Source: Tenrec ecaudatus (taxonomy: Eukaryota; Chordata; Mammalia; Afrosoricida; Tenrecidae). Taken from it: a stretch of 64,000 nucleotides of DNA. Both the position numbers and the translations under genes were made by a program. Positions 1 through 11,139 of this stretch are shown piece by piece. Position 1 is the stretch's first letter, and each line of letters starts with the position of its first letter. The notes beneath the pieces are model-generated. The model ran no database searches. It had not been told where the DNA came from and saw only the letters and a program-made list of their open reading frames with translations. The stretch is from NCBI RefSeq assembly GCF_050624435.1, contig NC_134536.1:131470758-131534757 (forward strand), read 5' to 3'.

Positions 1-218
1 GACAATGTATGATACTCACCTTCTGGACACAATGGCTGAAGACAAAATGGGTGCATAAGCAAATGTGGTGAGGAAAGCTGATGGTGCCTGGCTATTAAAA
101 GATCTGGTGTCTTAAAGGCTTGAAGTTAAACAGGCGGCCATCTATCAGGGGAGCAACAAAGCCCACATGGAAGAAGCACACCAGCCTGTGTGATCACCAG
201 GTGTTGACAAGAAAATGT
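1..218 (+). mobile_element. Afrotherian L1 3' UTR fragment
   Basis: This stretch is the reverse complement of a part of the L1 3' UTR seen again near 60830-61010; both contain gcataagcaaatgtggtg and the following aagctgatggtgc. The left end is cut by the window edge. It is a dead 3' UTR piece with no ORF. Family assignment rests on that internal match and on recall of elephant/tenrec L1 3' UTRs. Confidence 0.75.
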
Positions 219-603
219 TTATTAAGAAGCTCCTAGGAGGGGAAACAAATTTTAAAAAAAGCCAAGTTACCATGGCTGGATTCAATTTGTCTTGACCCTC
301 ACTACGCATAACAAGCTTCTAAAGGTCCCCTTTCATGAAATTCTCTGGAACTTCCTTTGGAGCAGCAAGGCATTCTGGGAAATGTAGTCCCCAGGGCTGG
401 ATGTAGTCATGGCATTCTAAGCAAACTCAGTCCAGGTCTCCACGTCGACCCTCTTGTCCTATCTCATTACCATTTGTAAACGTTTGAGGATCTGCTAATG
501 TTATATACTGGTAGAAGACTGTATAGCATTGGCTTATATGTCAGCAGATCCACACAAATACAATGAGAAAGCTTCTATGGATCTACGCCATTGGCTTTTA
601 ACT
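219..603. other. Unassigned unique sequence
   Basis: AT-moderate sequence with no recognisable gene, repeat or array. It lies between an L1 3' UTR and an RTE 5' fragment and may be old L1 downstream of the recognised part. Confidence 0.4.
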
Positions 604-850
604 TGTTTGTCAGTTTGTTGTTCCATGGGGGCTTGCATGCTGCTCGGATGCTGGAAACTATTTGGAATACCAGAAGGGTCATTGTGGTGGACAGGTTTTG
701 GGCGAGCATCCAGATGAAGGCAGACGAAGGAGAAAGGGCTGCCAAAGTGCTTGAAAGGGAGCCAGTGAAAAGATGCAATGGCTCAGAGCAGATCATGGCT
801 TTGGACGATGAGCCCCCTAAGTTGGAAGACACTCCACACCGGAGATGAAG
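604..850 (+). mobile_element. RTE-type LINE, 5' UTR fragment
   Basis: The block aligns by eye with the 5' end of the longer RTE element at 25042: gtcagtttgt, ggcttgcatg, gatgctgg, ggtggacagg and a gatgagccccct segment occur in the same order. Only the leader is kept; endonuclease and reverse transcriptase regions are absent. Open frames here are accidental. Confidence 0.7.
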
Positions 851-1624
851 TAGACGGTACAGGGCTGGGCACAGCTTCGTACTGCAGTCCATTGGCATTG
901 GCATGCAGCAGACATGACACAGCGGCAACAGACAACAACACCCATTGCTTACGAGACGCATAGTATTGTCAAAGCGTAAAAACCCGCATGGAAATGGGTA
1001 GGACAATGGCCATGTGTCAAGAATGCAGTTACCCTAAACAGAGGGACAAAAGGGCAGTGGGGCAGAGCGGTGGAGCTCAGTACTGGGTAGAGTTGATAAA
1101 GAACTTTGACTGAAAGTCCGATGCTTCATTTCTTAAACTAGTTGGTGGGTACCCGATGGTCACCACGTTATTAGTTACACTTCCTACATCAAAAAACGTC
1201 TTCTTTAAAAAGCCTTCATCTAGAAAGGGAAACAAAGACGTGTGTTTATCCAGAGCTATAAACATAACAGAGACTTCTTCATTTGATTGGTCTGCAAGGT
1301 GCAGGTACATTTCTTTTCAGGGAAGAATTCTCCATTCAAAGAAAATAACCAGAAATTCGTTCTGAGGAGGGCGATGATTGTCTCTAAGCACCTGGGCCCC
1401 TCTCACTCCCTTTGTTTTTCTGTTTGCTGAATGTCACCAGCCCAGCACTGATGGAGAACAGCTTGTGTCTTCTTATCCTATTATGACAGGGATGTGGGAA
1501 GATGTGTTGTGAACCTTTTTCCATGGCTGCTTTTCCAGTGAATGGGGTGGACATTTATCCACCCAGACATTATGCACCTGCAAGACTTTTCCCTCCCTGA
1601 GAGCCTGCTTCCACCATTCGTATA
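851..1624. other. Unassigned sequence
   Basis: No gene or named repeat seen. The first 100 bases may be the worn end of the preceding RTE copy. The rest is unique-looking with scattered stops in all frames. Confidence 0.4.
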
Positions 1625-1690
1625 GGGAGACAGGCAGACAGACCGACAGACAGATAGATAAATAGATGCATAGATACATAAATACATGGA
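1625..1690. repeat. Imperfect GACA/GATA-type simple repeat
   Basis: Diverged run of gacaga, gata, aata and cata units on the plus strand. Open frames on the minus strand here translate to low-complexity cysteine/serine text and are not genes. Confidence 0.85.
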
Positions 1691-1727
1691 GACACAAAGA
1701 CATAGTTACCTGGGATCCATGATAACC

Positions 1728-2100
1728 CCGTGTACAGCAGAACAAAATGTTGCCCAGGTCTGCGTCATCCTTGCGGCCCCGTGTTGGTTCAAGTCCATCA
1801 GGGCAGGCATTGTGCCGATCCATTTGACCCAAGACCCCTCTTAGATCTCACGGAGTCTTATCTTCTCCAAACACATTGTCCTCCTCCTGGCAGTTCTATG
1901 TTACACAGGACCCATAAGGTTTCAATTGGTTGACTCTCAGAAGTAGATTACCAAGTCTTTCTTCCTATCTGTCTTGGTTAATAAGCTCCACTGAAACCTG
2001 TCCATCCTATGCTGGTATTTGAAATATCAACGACATCGCTTCCAGCATCACAGCAACACAAAAGCCACACCCAGTAGGACACCCTGATAGATGGTTGGTG
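1728..2100 (-). mobile_element. Internally deleted RTE-type element
   Basis: Read on the minus strand, the copy begins with the RTE leader (the complement of aaacctgtccatcc and agcatcacagcaacac) and then jumps to the RTE 3' end (the complement of tgtacagcagaacaaaatgt). The roughly 2.8 kb coding middle is missing. The same structure occurs at 20608-20968, so this is probably a non-autonomous RTE derivative rather than a chance deletion. Confidence 0.65.
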
Positions 2101-2186
2101 GGGTCCCACCATCCTGAATGTGAACGTTCTCCTGAAGTCTATCATCTGGCCTATGGCCTACTTTGGCACCAACATTTGAAGGTACC

Positions 2187-2650
2187 TGTGGTGGTTAGAT
2201 TGGATGCCAACTTGATGGTACCTATGTGGAAGTAGAGGAGGAGTCTAAGCATTCAACCATGTGGTAGCCTGGTGGGATCTCCTTGGGCATGGGGCATCTT
2301 TCTAAGAGTAACACCAGAAACTTCTTTCTCTTACCCTTCACCCACCCTGCTTGCTGGCATTCAGAGAGGACCTGATGGGGACCATACATCCTAAGAGCTG
2401 TCTGCGCCCTGCTAGCTTCCTGCCACGTTTCCACACACCCTGGATTCACACGGCTCTGCATCCACTGGCCTGCGACCTCCCAGCTTCCTGCTTCTACATC
2501 ATTGGCCTGCAGGGACATGCATCCGGAGAGGTCTCCTGCTAGCATCAGACCCATGGACTTGGGTTGGGCTGGGCCAGAACGCTTCATTGATGTTAAGGTC
2601 TTGATTATCGTTATATGAATGTTGCTTCTATAGCTACCCAAACCCACCCA
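2187..2650 (+). mobile_element. Solo LTR (ERV-type) with 5-bp target duplication
   Basis: The element starts TGTGGTGG and ends CCCA (TG...CA form). It is flanked by the perfect 5-bp direct repeat GTACC (2182-2186 and 2651-2655), as expected for retroviral-type integration. A related copy lies at 52635-53142, sharing the 'caacttgatggtac' start and 'gcatcagac' interior. No internal retroviral genes remain. Confidence 0.75.
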
Positions 2651-3507
2651 GTACCCTTTCCCATGTTCTTCTCCTCATCAAAGCTTACCATGCCTTCTCC
2701 TTGCCCTTGGCATCTTGCTCTAAATCAGGTAAGTCGAGAGTCTTTTAAGGTTGCCTTCAAACAGCAGAGGATTGAGACGCTTCCGCTGTCATCTCTCCCC
2801 TCACCTGGCATGCCCAGGTGGAAGGTGATGTCCTCACCATCAGCGGTGGGTGAGCAGGCAGAATAGGCATGTGCAGAGGGAGCAGAAGCACAGTGTTAGG
2901 GCCCTGGAACGGGGTCAGCTCTGTGCTTCCCCAGGCCCGCTGCTCCTGGCATCATCTCCTCCCAGGGCCAACAGCAGTCATCTGTCTTCAGTGGCCGCTC
3001 GCGTCTGTGTTATCAGCGAGAATCAAATCCGGCAACATGGCAGGAAAAGTGCTTGCACGGGCTTTTCAGCAAAACTCAATTAAAGCGGGGAATTGGACTT
3101 GAAAGCCAGCCATCTTGTTCACCCCTCTGCGCAGAACACCCCCTCTCGTTCCGCACTTCCTGAGCCTGTTCCCAGTGAAGGTGCCACTTGGAGTCAAGGA
3201 GAGAACACCTTTGCCCCCTGCCTGGCCACATCGCTGCGGTGGCTGGTGTGTTGTCAGGAGGCTGGGAGCAAGGCCGCGGGGATGTCAGACACCAGCAGGG
3301 TGGTCGTGTTGCAATGGGGCTTCCAGACAAAGAGGGGTTAGGCAAACAGCCCATGAAGATCTACTTCCACAAAGGAGTCCAGGAAAACCGTATGGGTCAC
3401 AGCACAATGAGGGCCACAAGCTAAGTGCTGGAAGAGGAAGCCCCCAGGCTGGAAGGCATTCAAACCTCCCAGTGGCTGTAACCGTGGGGCATACCAACGA
3501 TTCCTTT
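2651..3507. other. Unassigned sequence with one repeat-free block
   Basis: No gene supported. The open frames at 3076-3573 overlap one another on both strands and show no known domain. Bases about 2985-3085 are unusually CpG-bearing and repeat-free and could be a conserved non-coding piece; weak. Confidence 0.35.
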
Positions 3508-4028
3508 GCTGCTCCGGGTAGGCTAGAGAAACAAATTCATAGACACTCATCTGGGTATAATAAAGAGGTATAAGAGCAGTTGAATATTGAGAAAACATCC
3601 CAGCTCCATCCAGATGAAGCCCTTAAGTCTGATATTAGCCCATATGTCTGACACTAATTTATAAAGTCCTCTTCTGACTCACGAAACACATGCAACAATG
3701 GCCAATTCAGGAAGATCTCAGTGCTGGCAGCAGTCTCCATGTGGCTTCTCCAGGTCCAGGGTTCTGGCTGCATCGGGGTAGGTCCACGTGGCTTCTCCCC
3801 AGAGATGTCTCACAGGGAGTCAGCTTGTCAGTAGAGTCTCCAAGGAAGTGAGCAGAGAGAGAGTGTGTGTCTTCTGCCTTCAAAGAGGAAATCCCGGAGT
3901 TCCCAGAATCCTCAGGAGAAGGCCATGCCCACACAGAGGTCTCATTGGCTATACAGTGATTGACAGGCTAGACTCCATGCCTTCACTCCCAATCCTCAAA
4001 TCGACACCAGATTACGTAACTGCCACTG
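3508..4028 (-). mobile_element. Solo LTR, family A (ggtagactagagaaacaaa type)
   Basis: Belongs to the commonest LTR-like repeat of this window: one end resembles gggtaggctagagaaacaaa, the other 'acgtaactgcca'. Sister copies are at 22476, 24408, 40342 and 53260. On the minus strand the TATAAA-like signal falls near the 3' end, setting the orientation. No clear target duplication at this copy. Confidence 0.65.
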
Positions 4029-4149
4029 GGACTCTACCCTTCTCTGGACCTTGATCATGTTCTTCAGAACCCTTCTCATTCTTTGCAAGGTGACCCATTA
4101 GCAGAAACTGTCATTCTTTCTATTTTCCCCACAGCCTCACCGCCACCTT

Positions 4150-4340
4150 AGGTTGCCACCTAATTGATTGTGACTCATGGCAACCCCAGTGTGCTCCGGA
4201 GTAGAACTGCCTCATAGGGTGTTCAAGACTGTCACCTTCCGGAGGCGCATGCATGGCCAGGCCTTTCTTCTGAGGCACTTCTGGGTGAGTTAGAATCGAC
4301 AACCTTTTGGTTACTACTCCAGCCCCACACAGGGACTCCT
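4150..4340 (-). mobile_element. AfroSINE
   Basis: Minus-strand copy running from the worn tail (gattgtgactcatggcaacc) to the tRNA-like head (complement of cagggactcct). It carries the middle tagaactgcctcatagggtg. Non-coding retroposon made by RNA polymerase III transcription in its family. Confidence 0.8.
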
Positions 4341-4885
4341 CACCACCTCACAAGGACCTGCATAGGGAATGCCTTAACATTCCATCTGTTATTCTCCTGC
4401 TTGGAGCTTATGAAGAGAAAGCCAGGAACCAGCTTGGATATGAGGGAATTTTCCCTAGGGTATGACTGGAATGCTTGGGAAAAGGGAAGCCATGCGATTG
4501 ATCGCCTTTAGCATCAGATAGTGAAGATTTGAGCCTTGGATTATGCAATGCATCAGCTGATAATGTGTTGGACATCCAGATGTAGCCCCAAGAAAAGTGC
4601 TCATTCTTCATCGACATCCCCAAGGCAGGCATTCTAAGCTGGGGGCTGAGGTCACTCCCATGCTAATTGGATCTCTCCTCTTATATCATGTCTTAAAGGA
4701 CATCAGTCCCTGAGAACTTCTTGGTCATCCAAACCCTTCACCATCCTTCTGGCTGTAGAGTAGAACTGGGCTCCAGAGGATTGTGGAGACTGAGGCGCAG
4801 GAGCAGATCATCAGGATTTCTTTGGAGCCGCCATCGGATGGCTCTGATCCACCAAGCTTTCGGTTAGTAGCAGAATTCCACCTGA
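4341..4885. other. Unassigned sequence
   Basis: No recognisable repeat or gene. Short open frames only. Confidence 0.35.
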
Positions 4886-5265
4886 GTTGTGAGGGCGGTT
4901 GTGACCAAAAGACCACAAGGGGGTGGCTTGAACAAACAGAATCCGATTTTCTCACAGTTCAGCAGGCTTGAAGTCTCCGTCTAGGGGAAAGAGCCTCCTC
5001 TTGGTGAAGGCTCTGCGGGTCAGGTTTCCCTTGGCTCCTTGGTAATCGTCCTGTGATGTGACATCTGTCTTCTCTGTCTCTGCTGGCTTCTCTTTGTCTA
5101 ACCTGCTCTTTTCATGTCCCAAAGGAAATCATCTCAGGACACACCCTACCTTACCACCGCTACATTAGCACACACAAAACAACCCATTCCAAAATGGAAT
5201 TATAAGGTATAAGGGTTGGAATTTGTCACATATTTGGGGCGGGGCGCACAATTCAATCTATAATA
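4886..5265 (-). mobile_element. LTR of MaLR/MLT1-like type
   Basis: In plus-strand reading it starts like 'tgtgaccaaaagaccacaag...ggtggctt' and ends '...gcacaattcaatctataata', the reverse complement of the common LTR start 'tgttatagattgaattgtg'. Related copies are at 12992-13341 and 55253-55565. Diverged; no target duplication seen. Confidence 0.55.
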
Positions 5266-5617
5266 AATATTTAATCATTTGCTCCACCTAGGGACTTGGA
5301 TGCCATCAAAGCCCCAGGCTTTTCTTGTCCGTCCTTACCAGCAGGTGGTCAGGTTACCCATGAAGGTTACAAGATGGCTGTCCAGGCGCCAAGCGGTGAT
5401 GCAAGAAGGGATACCTCATTGTTCAGGTGTCTCTCTGACTAGGAAGGAAACTATTTCCCAATTGCCCCCGCAGGCTTCTCTTTCCATCTCACTGGCCAGA
5501 AGGAGGTCACATGTCTAGTCCTAGGCAATCATTGGCAAGAAGGATGGAATAATCACAGTGCAGTTAAATCTGAAGATTTTGGCCCTGATGACTCAGCCTA
5601 TTCCTACTCAAAATACA
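5266..5617. other. Unassigned sequence
   Basis: Nothing recognisable between an LTR and an RTE fragment. Confidence 0.35.
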
Positions 5618-6323
5618 AGAAAGTCAGGAGCACTTGAAGCACGTGCTGATGACGATCAGGGATGGCTGCCCTCAGTGTGGATGACAACTCAATGTCAAGA
5701 CGATCAAAACCCTCACAGCGGGACCAATAGGTAATGTCATGTTCAATGGAGAAAAGGTTGAAGTTGTCAAGGAATTTTCTCTTGCTTAGATCCACAGCGA
5801 ATGCTAACGGAAGCCGCAGTCAGGCGCTCCCATGATGCATTGCCTTGTGTTGGGGAAATCAGCCACGCAGGACCTTTGTAAAGTGCTGAGAAGTGAGGAG
5901 TGAGGGGTGCCTGACTCATGCCATGCTATTTTCAATCACCGCAGATGCATGGGAAAGTTGGACCCTGAATAAGGGAGATCGAAGAAGAAGCGATGCATCT
6001 GATCATGGTGCTGGCAAAGAACATCGACAGTTACCATGGACTGCGCAGAACAAAGCTGTCTTAGATGTCCAGCCAGCATGCTCCTCAGAGGCAAGGCTAG
6101 TGAGACGGTGTCTCATGTACTTTGGACGTTACCAGGAGAGACCAGCCCCTGGTGAAGGACGTGAAAAGAGGAAGGTCCCTGACAACGAAAGGGATGGACA
6201 CAGTGGCTGTAACAACAGCTCAAACCTAAGAACAATGGGTGAGGATGGCACAGGGCCAGGCAGTGAGTCTATTGTACATAAAGTTGGTGTGAGTCGAAAC
6301 TCACTACAAACAATGATAACGAA
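5618..6323 (+). mobile_element. RTE-type LINE, 3' third
   Basis: Covers the end of the reverse-transcriptase ORF and the 3' UTR. Recognisable steps are cacttgaagcac, the 'actttggacgttaccaggag' segment, 'ggacacagtggctg' and the tail 'gtgagtcgaaactcac'. All are present in the same order in the 25042-28330 element. It is frameshifted and carries many stops, so it is a dead 5'-truncated copy. Confidence 0.75.
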
Positions 6324-6507
6324 GAACTGGCTTTGGAATAGTAGTTTGGAGCTGTGGTAGGAAGGAGAGGTGCTGGAGGCCGGAGGGCCGGTTCAGATGT
6401 CCTGAGTTCCCATGCTACCCCAACAGATCAGAGGGAGAGCCTTGCAGAGATTCCAAAAGTGTATTGTCGGCCACTGTGGAGCCACATGGACTGGGTTGAA
6501 GAGGGCT

Positions 6508-6612
6508 GTGTGATCCTGCCCAGTTACTTAACTTCTCTGTGCCTTAGTTTCCCCATGTGGAAGATGGAAGCAACGGTATCTACCTGAGGAGGGTTGGGTG
6601 GAGATGAAGTAC
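6508..6612 (+). mobile_element. MIR (ancient tRNA-derived SINE)
   Basis: Shows the MIR core 'cagttacttaacttctctgtgcc' followed by tagtttccccatgtgg and 'tctacctgagg'. Ancient mammalian SINE, predating Afrotheria. Confidence 0.8.
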
Positions 6613-6657
6613 ACTAACATAGGTAACCGTTTTTAAACTCAGTCTGGCCCTAGTTAA

Positions 6658-6866
6658 GGAGCCACTGGAGCATCATGGTTGCATGTTGGACTGCAAATTG
6701 CTAACAAGGTCAGCAGTTGGAAATCACCACCACTCCTTGGGAGAAAGATGGGGCTCTCTACTCCCATAAAGAGTGATAGTCTCAGAAACTCACAGGGGGC
6801 AGAGCTACCCTGTCCTATAGGGCCACTATGAGACGCCATAGACTCGATGGCAGTGAGTTTGGTTTG
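6658..6866 (+). mobile_element. AfroSINE, near full length
   Basis: Begins ggagccactggagcatcatg (worn tRNA-like head), passes aaggtcagcagttgg and ends at the tail 'actatgagacgccatagact'. The length of about 210 bp suits a complete copy. Confidence 0.85.
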
Positions 6867-8092
6867 GGGCCCATGGTTAAAATGTTTACAAAAAACATTG
6901 TTGCTGTTATTATTTATTATCATCTACTGTAAGGCATGTTCAGAGCAAGAAGACAATTCTCTGGCTACTGAGGGTCATCTTGTTTTGGAAGTGGGGCTGG
7001 GGGCGGAGAATTAGGCAACAGGGTGAAATAGTTTTAGGGGACATTTTCTAGTAACTAGGGCTCTGTTGTTTCCAAGTGCTCAGGTCCAGACAGCTTGAAG
7101 ACAAGCTCAGGAAGTGCTGAAGAGCAGTCTAGTCCTAGGACCAGGAGAGGGGACAAGCATGCAGGAGAGGTAAGCAGCATCAGCTTAGCACAGCCCAAGG
7201 CCCAGCAGCGCTGCTTCCCACGGGTGAGGGCACCCCCAGCCTCAGGACTTGTCTTTCTGACCATGTCCTGGTCCCATCTGCTCCCCAAGTATTCCTGTCC
7301 CCTTTCCCAGCTGCCCTAGGGGTGATAGTAAAGTGGATCTTGTGTGTCCCCAGGGGTCAGACATGGTCACTGCAGCACAGGTGTTGGGATTGCCTGTTTC
7401 CGGTCCATGTTAGTCAGGTGATGGTGGAGCATGCTGCAAAGACAAGCAGCCCCAGACCTCTTCCCTGCTCCTGCTCCACACTCCACACAAGTCAGCTGAG
7501 AGAAACCAAACCTGCTCACAAGCTTCCTAGCTAGTGACATGCAAATTGCAAGCAGCTCACAGGTCTATGTTTAACCTCAAGGGGCAGGGCCATGCATCCT
7601 ACCAGATGCCGGAAGGAGAGAACACCAGGCTTCTATACAAATCCCACGACGGAACAGAAGGACAATTCCAGAAGGCCTCAGCAGCACACGTGCTGGGTGG
7701 ACTGAGAGAGGGTGAGCCCTCCTGGTGATGCTGCTGTCCCCAGCCACACGCTCTGCTCTGTGATGCAATGGCCTTCTCAGCTGCAGGCCCAAGAGCACGG
7801 GAATGGATGTTCCTTATTACCCAGCCTGCAGCAGTCAGTGCTCCTCCCTGCTTGCAGAACCCCCCAGTGAGCCTGCTACCCACCTCTCTGCAGAGCTCCA
7901 AGAGACAAGCTCCCATACCCTCTTCTTCCACGAAGTCTTCCTGGATTGCCAGGGGGTGCCACTCAGCATTCTTCCCTTCATTCCTGCTCCCTGGGATCCT
8001 GCCCCTCTTGCCCGATGCTGCCGGAGGACAGCGCACGCTGGGACGGTGGTTGGAAGCATCAGGAACTGTGCCCGGGTCAATAACGGGGTCGG
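6867..8092. other. Unassigned GC-richer sequence
   Basis: No repeat I can name. Several open frames on both strands (up to 262 codons on the minus strand across 7599-8387) overlap each other and show no domain, signal peptide or splice logic. I regard them as chance frames in GC-rich DNA. Confidence 0.4.
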
Positions 8093-8275
8093 AGAACGTT
8101 CTCTCATTTAATCCTGACAGCACGGGCCGGAGGCAGGTTGCTATTAGTAAGCCCCTATCACTGAGACTCAGTCGAAGACACCGACACAGAGAGAGCAAGT
8201 GAGCTTCCCAGGGCCACACAGCTTGCTGCTTCGGAAGGCAGGATTCAAATCCAGGGCACCTGGCACCAGGAAGCT
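8093..8275 (-). mobile_element. MIR
   Basis: Minus-strand MIR: ctcatttaatcctgacagca, then the gap region, then 'cccagggccacacagcttgctg' and 'ggattcaaatccagggc'. Order and spacing match the family. Confidence 0.8.
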
Positions 8276-9138
8276 GGTACTTCACCACAAGGTATAGGGA
8301 CCTACTGTGCGTTCTAGGCTTTGCCCATGTAGCCACTACCAACCAGTCTATCCCTCGGGTCAGGAACAGGCAGCTGTGTGCCGTCACTTATCCCCCAGCC
8401 AGTTCACACGGGAGGCCTTTTAGGGCTCATGTTTTGGGCCCTCGTCTGTGTCCACTCCCATCTTGGGTGCATGCAATGCGACCTTGTCTGACTGCAAACG
8501 GAGCCTGAAAGGCCTCAGCCGGACTCAGGTGTCAGCCTTACCCGTACCTCCGACTGAAGGGCCTCCTCCACCTCATAGGCAGAACCACTGCCAAGCACCC
8601 AGCCACCCTTGGTTCTGCCCAGGGGGTCCAATGGCCCTGCCCTGGATCTCAGTCAGATGGGCGTCCACGGAGCTCCAGTGTCCCAGTGAGTCGTATCCAG
8701 ATGGCGCCAGTCTGCCTTGAAGAGCACGGAGACCCCCAGGCTGAGCTCTTTCCTTGAATGACCCCTTCACACCTTCAGCTCTGGGCAAGGGGCGGCGGTG
8801 GCGGCCAACCCAGCTGGCATCTCACTTCTGTCCTTTGCTGCACACTGGTCCTGCTCGCTGTCACCCTCCCAGCGGGGCCCATCCTTGCCCTTGTGCACCA
8901 GCCTGCGGCTCTGAGAGGTGGACGCAGAGCAGGAAACCGGAGGCAGCGTCCGTCCTTCAAGGTGAGCCGGAAGGGCGACTGGGGGGAGGCAGAATGGGGT
9001 GGGGAGGGGAGGGCTCTCCCAGCAGTCCCAGCCCCACCTCCTCCTCTTGGTTGCGGGTTCTTTGCGTTTGGGCCGAGGTCTCTCATCCTCCTCTTCAGCT
9101 TGTTGAAAAGAATGAGCTGCTTGGAGGACACGTTAAAT
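8276..9138. other. Unassigned GC-rich sequence
   Basis: GC-rich and CpG-bearing in places (8930-8990) but not dense enough to call a CpG island by eye. The long frames from 8754 show no domain and run on into a GT microsatellite. Confidence 0.4.
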
Positions 9139-9331
9139 CAGGGGTTCTCAACCTCCCTCAGGCCGCGACCCTTTCATGCCGGTCCTCATGTGGTGCTGAC
9201 CCCCCAACCATAACATTATTGTCATTGCTCCTTCATCACTGTCATTTTACTACTGCGATGAATCGGGCGACCCCTGTGAAAGGATTGTTCTACTCCCAAA
9301 GGGATCTCGACCCACAGGTTGAGAACTGCTG
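9139..9331 (-). mobile_element. SPIN-like hAT MITE, copy 1
   Basis: Terminal inverted repeats: caggggttctcaacc at the left and the complement at the right (ggttgagaactgctg). The inside holds 'ccccccaaccataacattat' and 'cacccgttcgacc'-like parts typical of SPIN/URR1. Flanks cgttaaat and ctctaatc share only 4 of 8 bases, so the 8-bp duplication is worn. Strand is arbitrary: plus means the ...cctgtgggtcg end is at the left. Confidence 0.8.
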
Positions 9332-9523
9332 CTCTAATCGCTGCATCAATAAGCATGGAGCCCGGAGGGGAGGCCTGCCACTTGGGTGGGTGGTGGGGCT
9401 GGGATCCACCAGGGCCTGTAGTCCCAGGGCCCATTGTCCTGCATGGAGCTTCCAAGGAACTGCTTTGAGTTCCAGGCTCTGTGTGGGCCCCCTTGCCTCC
9501 CACCCCTGGGGGTTGTGTTTCGT

Positions 9524-9524
<1 letters not shown>

Positions 9525-9564
<40 letters not shown>
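9525..9564. repeat. (GT)20 microsatellite
   Basis: Twenty uninterrupted GT units. Long frames through it on both strands are repeat artefacts. Confidence 0.97.
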
Positions 9565-9565
<1 letters not shown>

Positions 9566-9799
9566 CTGTGCCTGGAGAGGCAGGAGCAAGCAGACCATGG
9601 GGCTGAAAGGAGAGCAAGGGGGGCTGTGGCGTGGGGAAGCAGCTGGGTAGAGTTTTCTGCAGACGCAGAGACGGATGCCCGGGAATCGATCCCCTCTGAA
9701 GATGAATCACAGCACGATGCACAAAGAAAAACCCCTTTGGTCTGAACAGGCAGATAATGTTCCTGACAGAGCTGCCCTCCACGCCATGTCAATTTGTTG

Positions 9800-9844
9800 T
9801 GATTGGTGGGAGGAAGGAAGGGAGAGAGAAAGAGGGAGGGAGGG

Positions 9845-9875
<31 letters not shown>
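9800..9875. repeat. GA-rich tract with (GA)n core
   Basis: Purine-only stretch ending in about 13 pure AG units (9849-9875). Confidence 0.93.
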
Positions 9876-9879
<4 letters not shown>

Positions 9880-10217
9880 CACACAAAGATGGAGACAGGG
9901 AGGAGAGAGACACGCCCACAGGCACAGGGACAGAGACACAGTGAGAGCAGTGAGACAGCAGAGCAGAGCGGAGGAAACAGAAGCAGAAGGTGCTCAAAGG
10001 GACATGGAGTGATTCCGAATGAGGGTGGTGGTGGTGGGGGTGTTCTTCCTCAGGTGTCCGTGGGGCTGGGGGCTGGGAGACTCTCAGAGAGCATGCATGT
10101 ATGCATGTTCGCCATCCTGCATCCACCAGACGTTCCGGTCAGGTTAGGGTCTTCCTGGTGGCTAAGAATTAAATCACAGGATTGCCCCTGCGTGCAGGTT
10201 TCCCTGCCAGGACAGAT

Positions 10218-10233
10218 GGGGGGGGGGGGGGGG
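10218..10233. repeat. Poly-G run (16 G)
   Basis: Sixteen consecutive G residues after gacagat. Such runs are prone to length error in assembly. Confidence 0.95.
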
Positions 10234-10284
10234 CGCACCTGAGTGTTGGGGAGGGAGAGGGAGAGGAAGGTTCCTGTTGTCTGT

Positions 10285-10460
10285 GCTGGGCAGCCGGATT
10301 AGCGGGGATTAACTTCCCCCTTAGAATGAGCAATCCCAGCCTTCTCTCCATTCAGGTAATTAAGCGGTAACCATGGGGGGACAGTCTGCATATCCTTGCT
10401 GCACCACCAGATGGGCATGTTGCTAATGATAGGCTTTAGAGCTAGGGCATCTCCATACTT
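10285..10460. promoter_or_regulatory. Candidate conserved non-coding element
   Basis: Repeat-free block with two GGATTA motifs ten bases apart (10296-10301 and 10306-10311), an inverted GGATTG-type site and a GTAATTAAG homeodomain-type core near 10356. GGATTA is the core bound by OTX/bicoid-class homeodomains. Conservation cannot be judged from one sequence; this is inference from composition. Confidence 0.25.
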
Positions 10461-10936
10461 GGGGTTGACCTGAGTTGGTAGGAAGCCTGAGAGGTCTTTC
10501 AGCTCAGCCTCTGGCATCTCACACTTGGGGAAGGGGCACAAGGACCCCAGTAAGGGTCCATGCCCAAAGGAACCCCTCAGAGGCCACCTACTGGCAGGAG
10601 TGGACAGATGGAAGCATCTCCATCCACAGGAGCTGGGAGTCCCCACAGTCAGGCTAGGCTGATTCAAGAATGTCCTTTCGGAGTCTGCTGCTCTCTGGCC
10701 AGTGGCTCGGCTTCCTCCTCCTAGTCTTTCCAGACTCTGCGGGAGTAGCTGGGCAGTGGACCTGCAAGGGAGAAGGACTCTGATGCTGACACAGGCGCTC
10801 TCATCCTGAGGGCTCAGGCAGATGCACCCTCAGGCATGGGGCCAGGGTGGGGGTGCACCCTCAGGCCAGCCGGGGAGCAGGATCCTTCAGTGGTACCGAG
10901 ATCACTTCTGTACACCCCTCTACTGTTGCTGCTAGA

Positions 10937-11139
10937 GCAAACGGTGCTCCACTGGGGCCATGTGTGCCCACCCCACCCACTGAGGTCATTCGTCAATGCC
11001 TGGAGATGGTTTGGGTTGTCACACTTGGGAGCTTCCACCAGCATCTCCTGGGTAGAGGCCAGAGACACTGTTGACCACAGCCTGCACAGCAAACTATCCA
11101 GCCCAGAATGTTCACAGTACTGAGAGAGAGAAACCCTGC
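10937..11139 (+). mobile_element. MER20 (hAT-Charlie MITE)
   Basis: Matches MER20 in order: gtcaatgcctggagatg, 'gttgtcacacttggg', 'catctcctgggtagaggcc', 'cagcccagaatgttcac' and the end 'gagaaaccctg'. Old eutherian DNA transposon. Some MER20 copies act as progesterone-responsive enhancers in endometrium (established for the family, not shown here). Confidence 0.8.

Noticed and set aside
7599..8387. 262-codon minus-strand open frame
   Set aside because: GC-rich region, overlapped by open frames in other phases, runs through a MIR (8093-8275), and shows no domain, start context or splice logic.
8900..9050. CpG island or promoter
   Set aside because: CpG density by eye is only moderate and no promoter element or first exon is visible.
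8754..9650. 298-codon plus-strand open frame
   Set aside because: Runs through a SPIN transposon and a GT microsatellite (a run of C/V residues). Chance frame.
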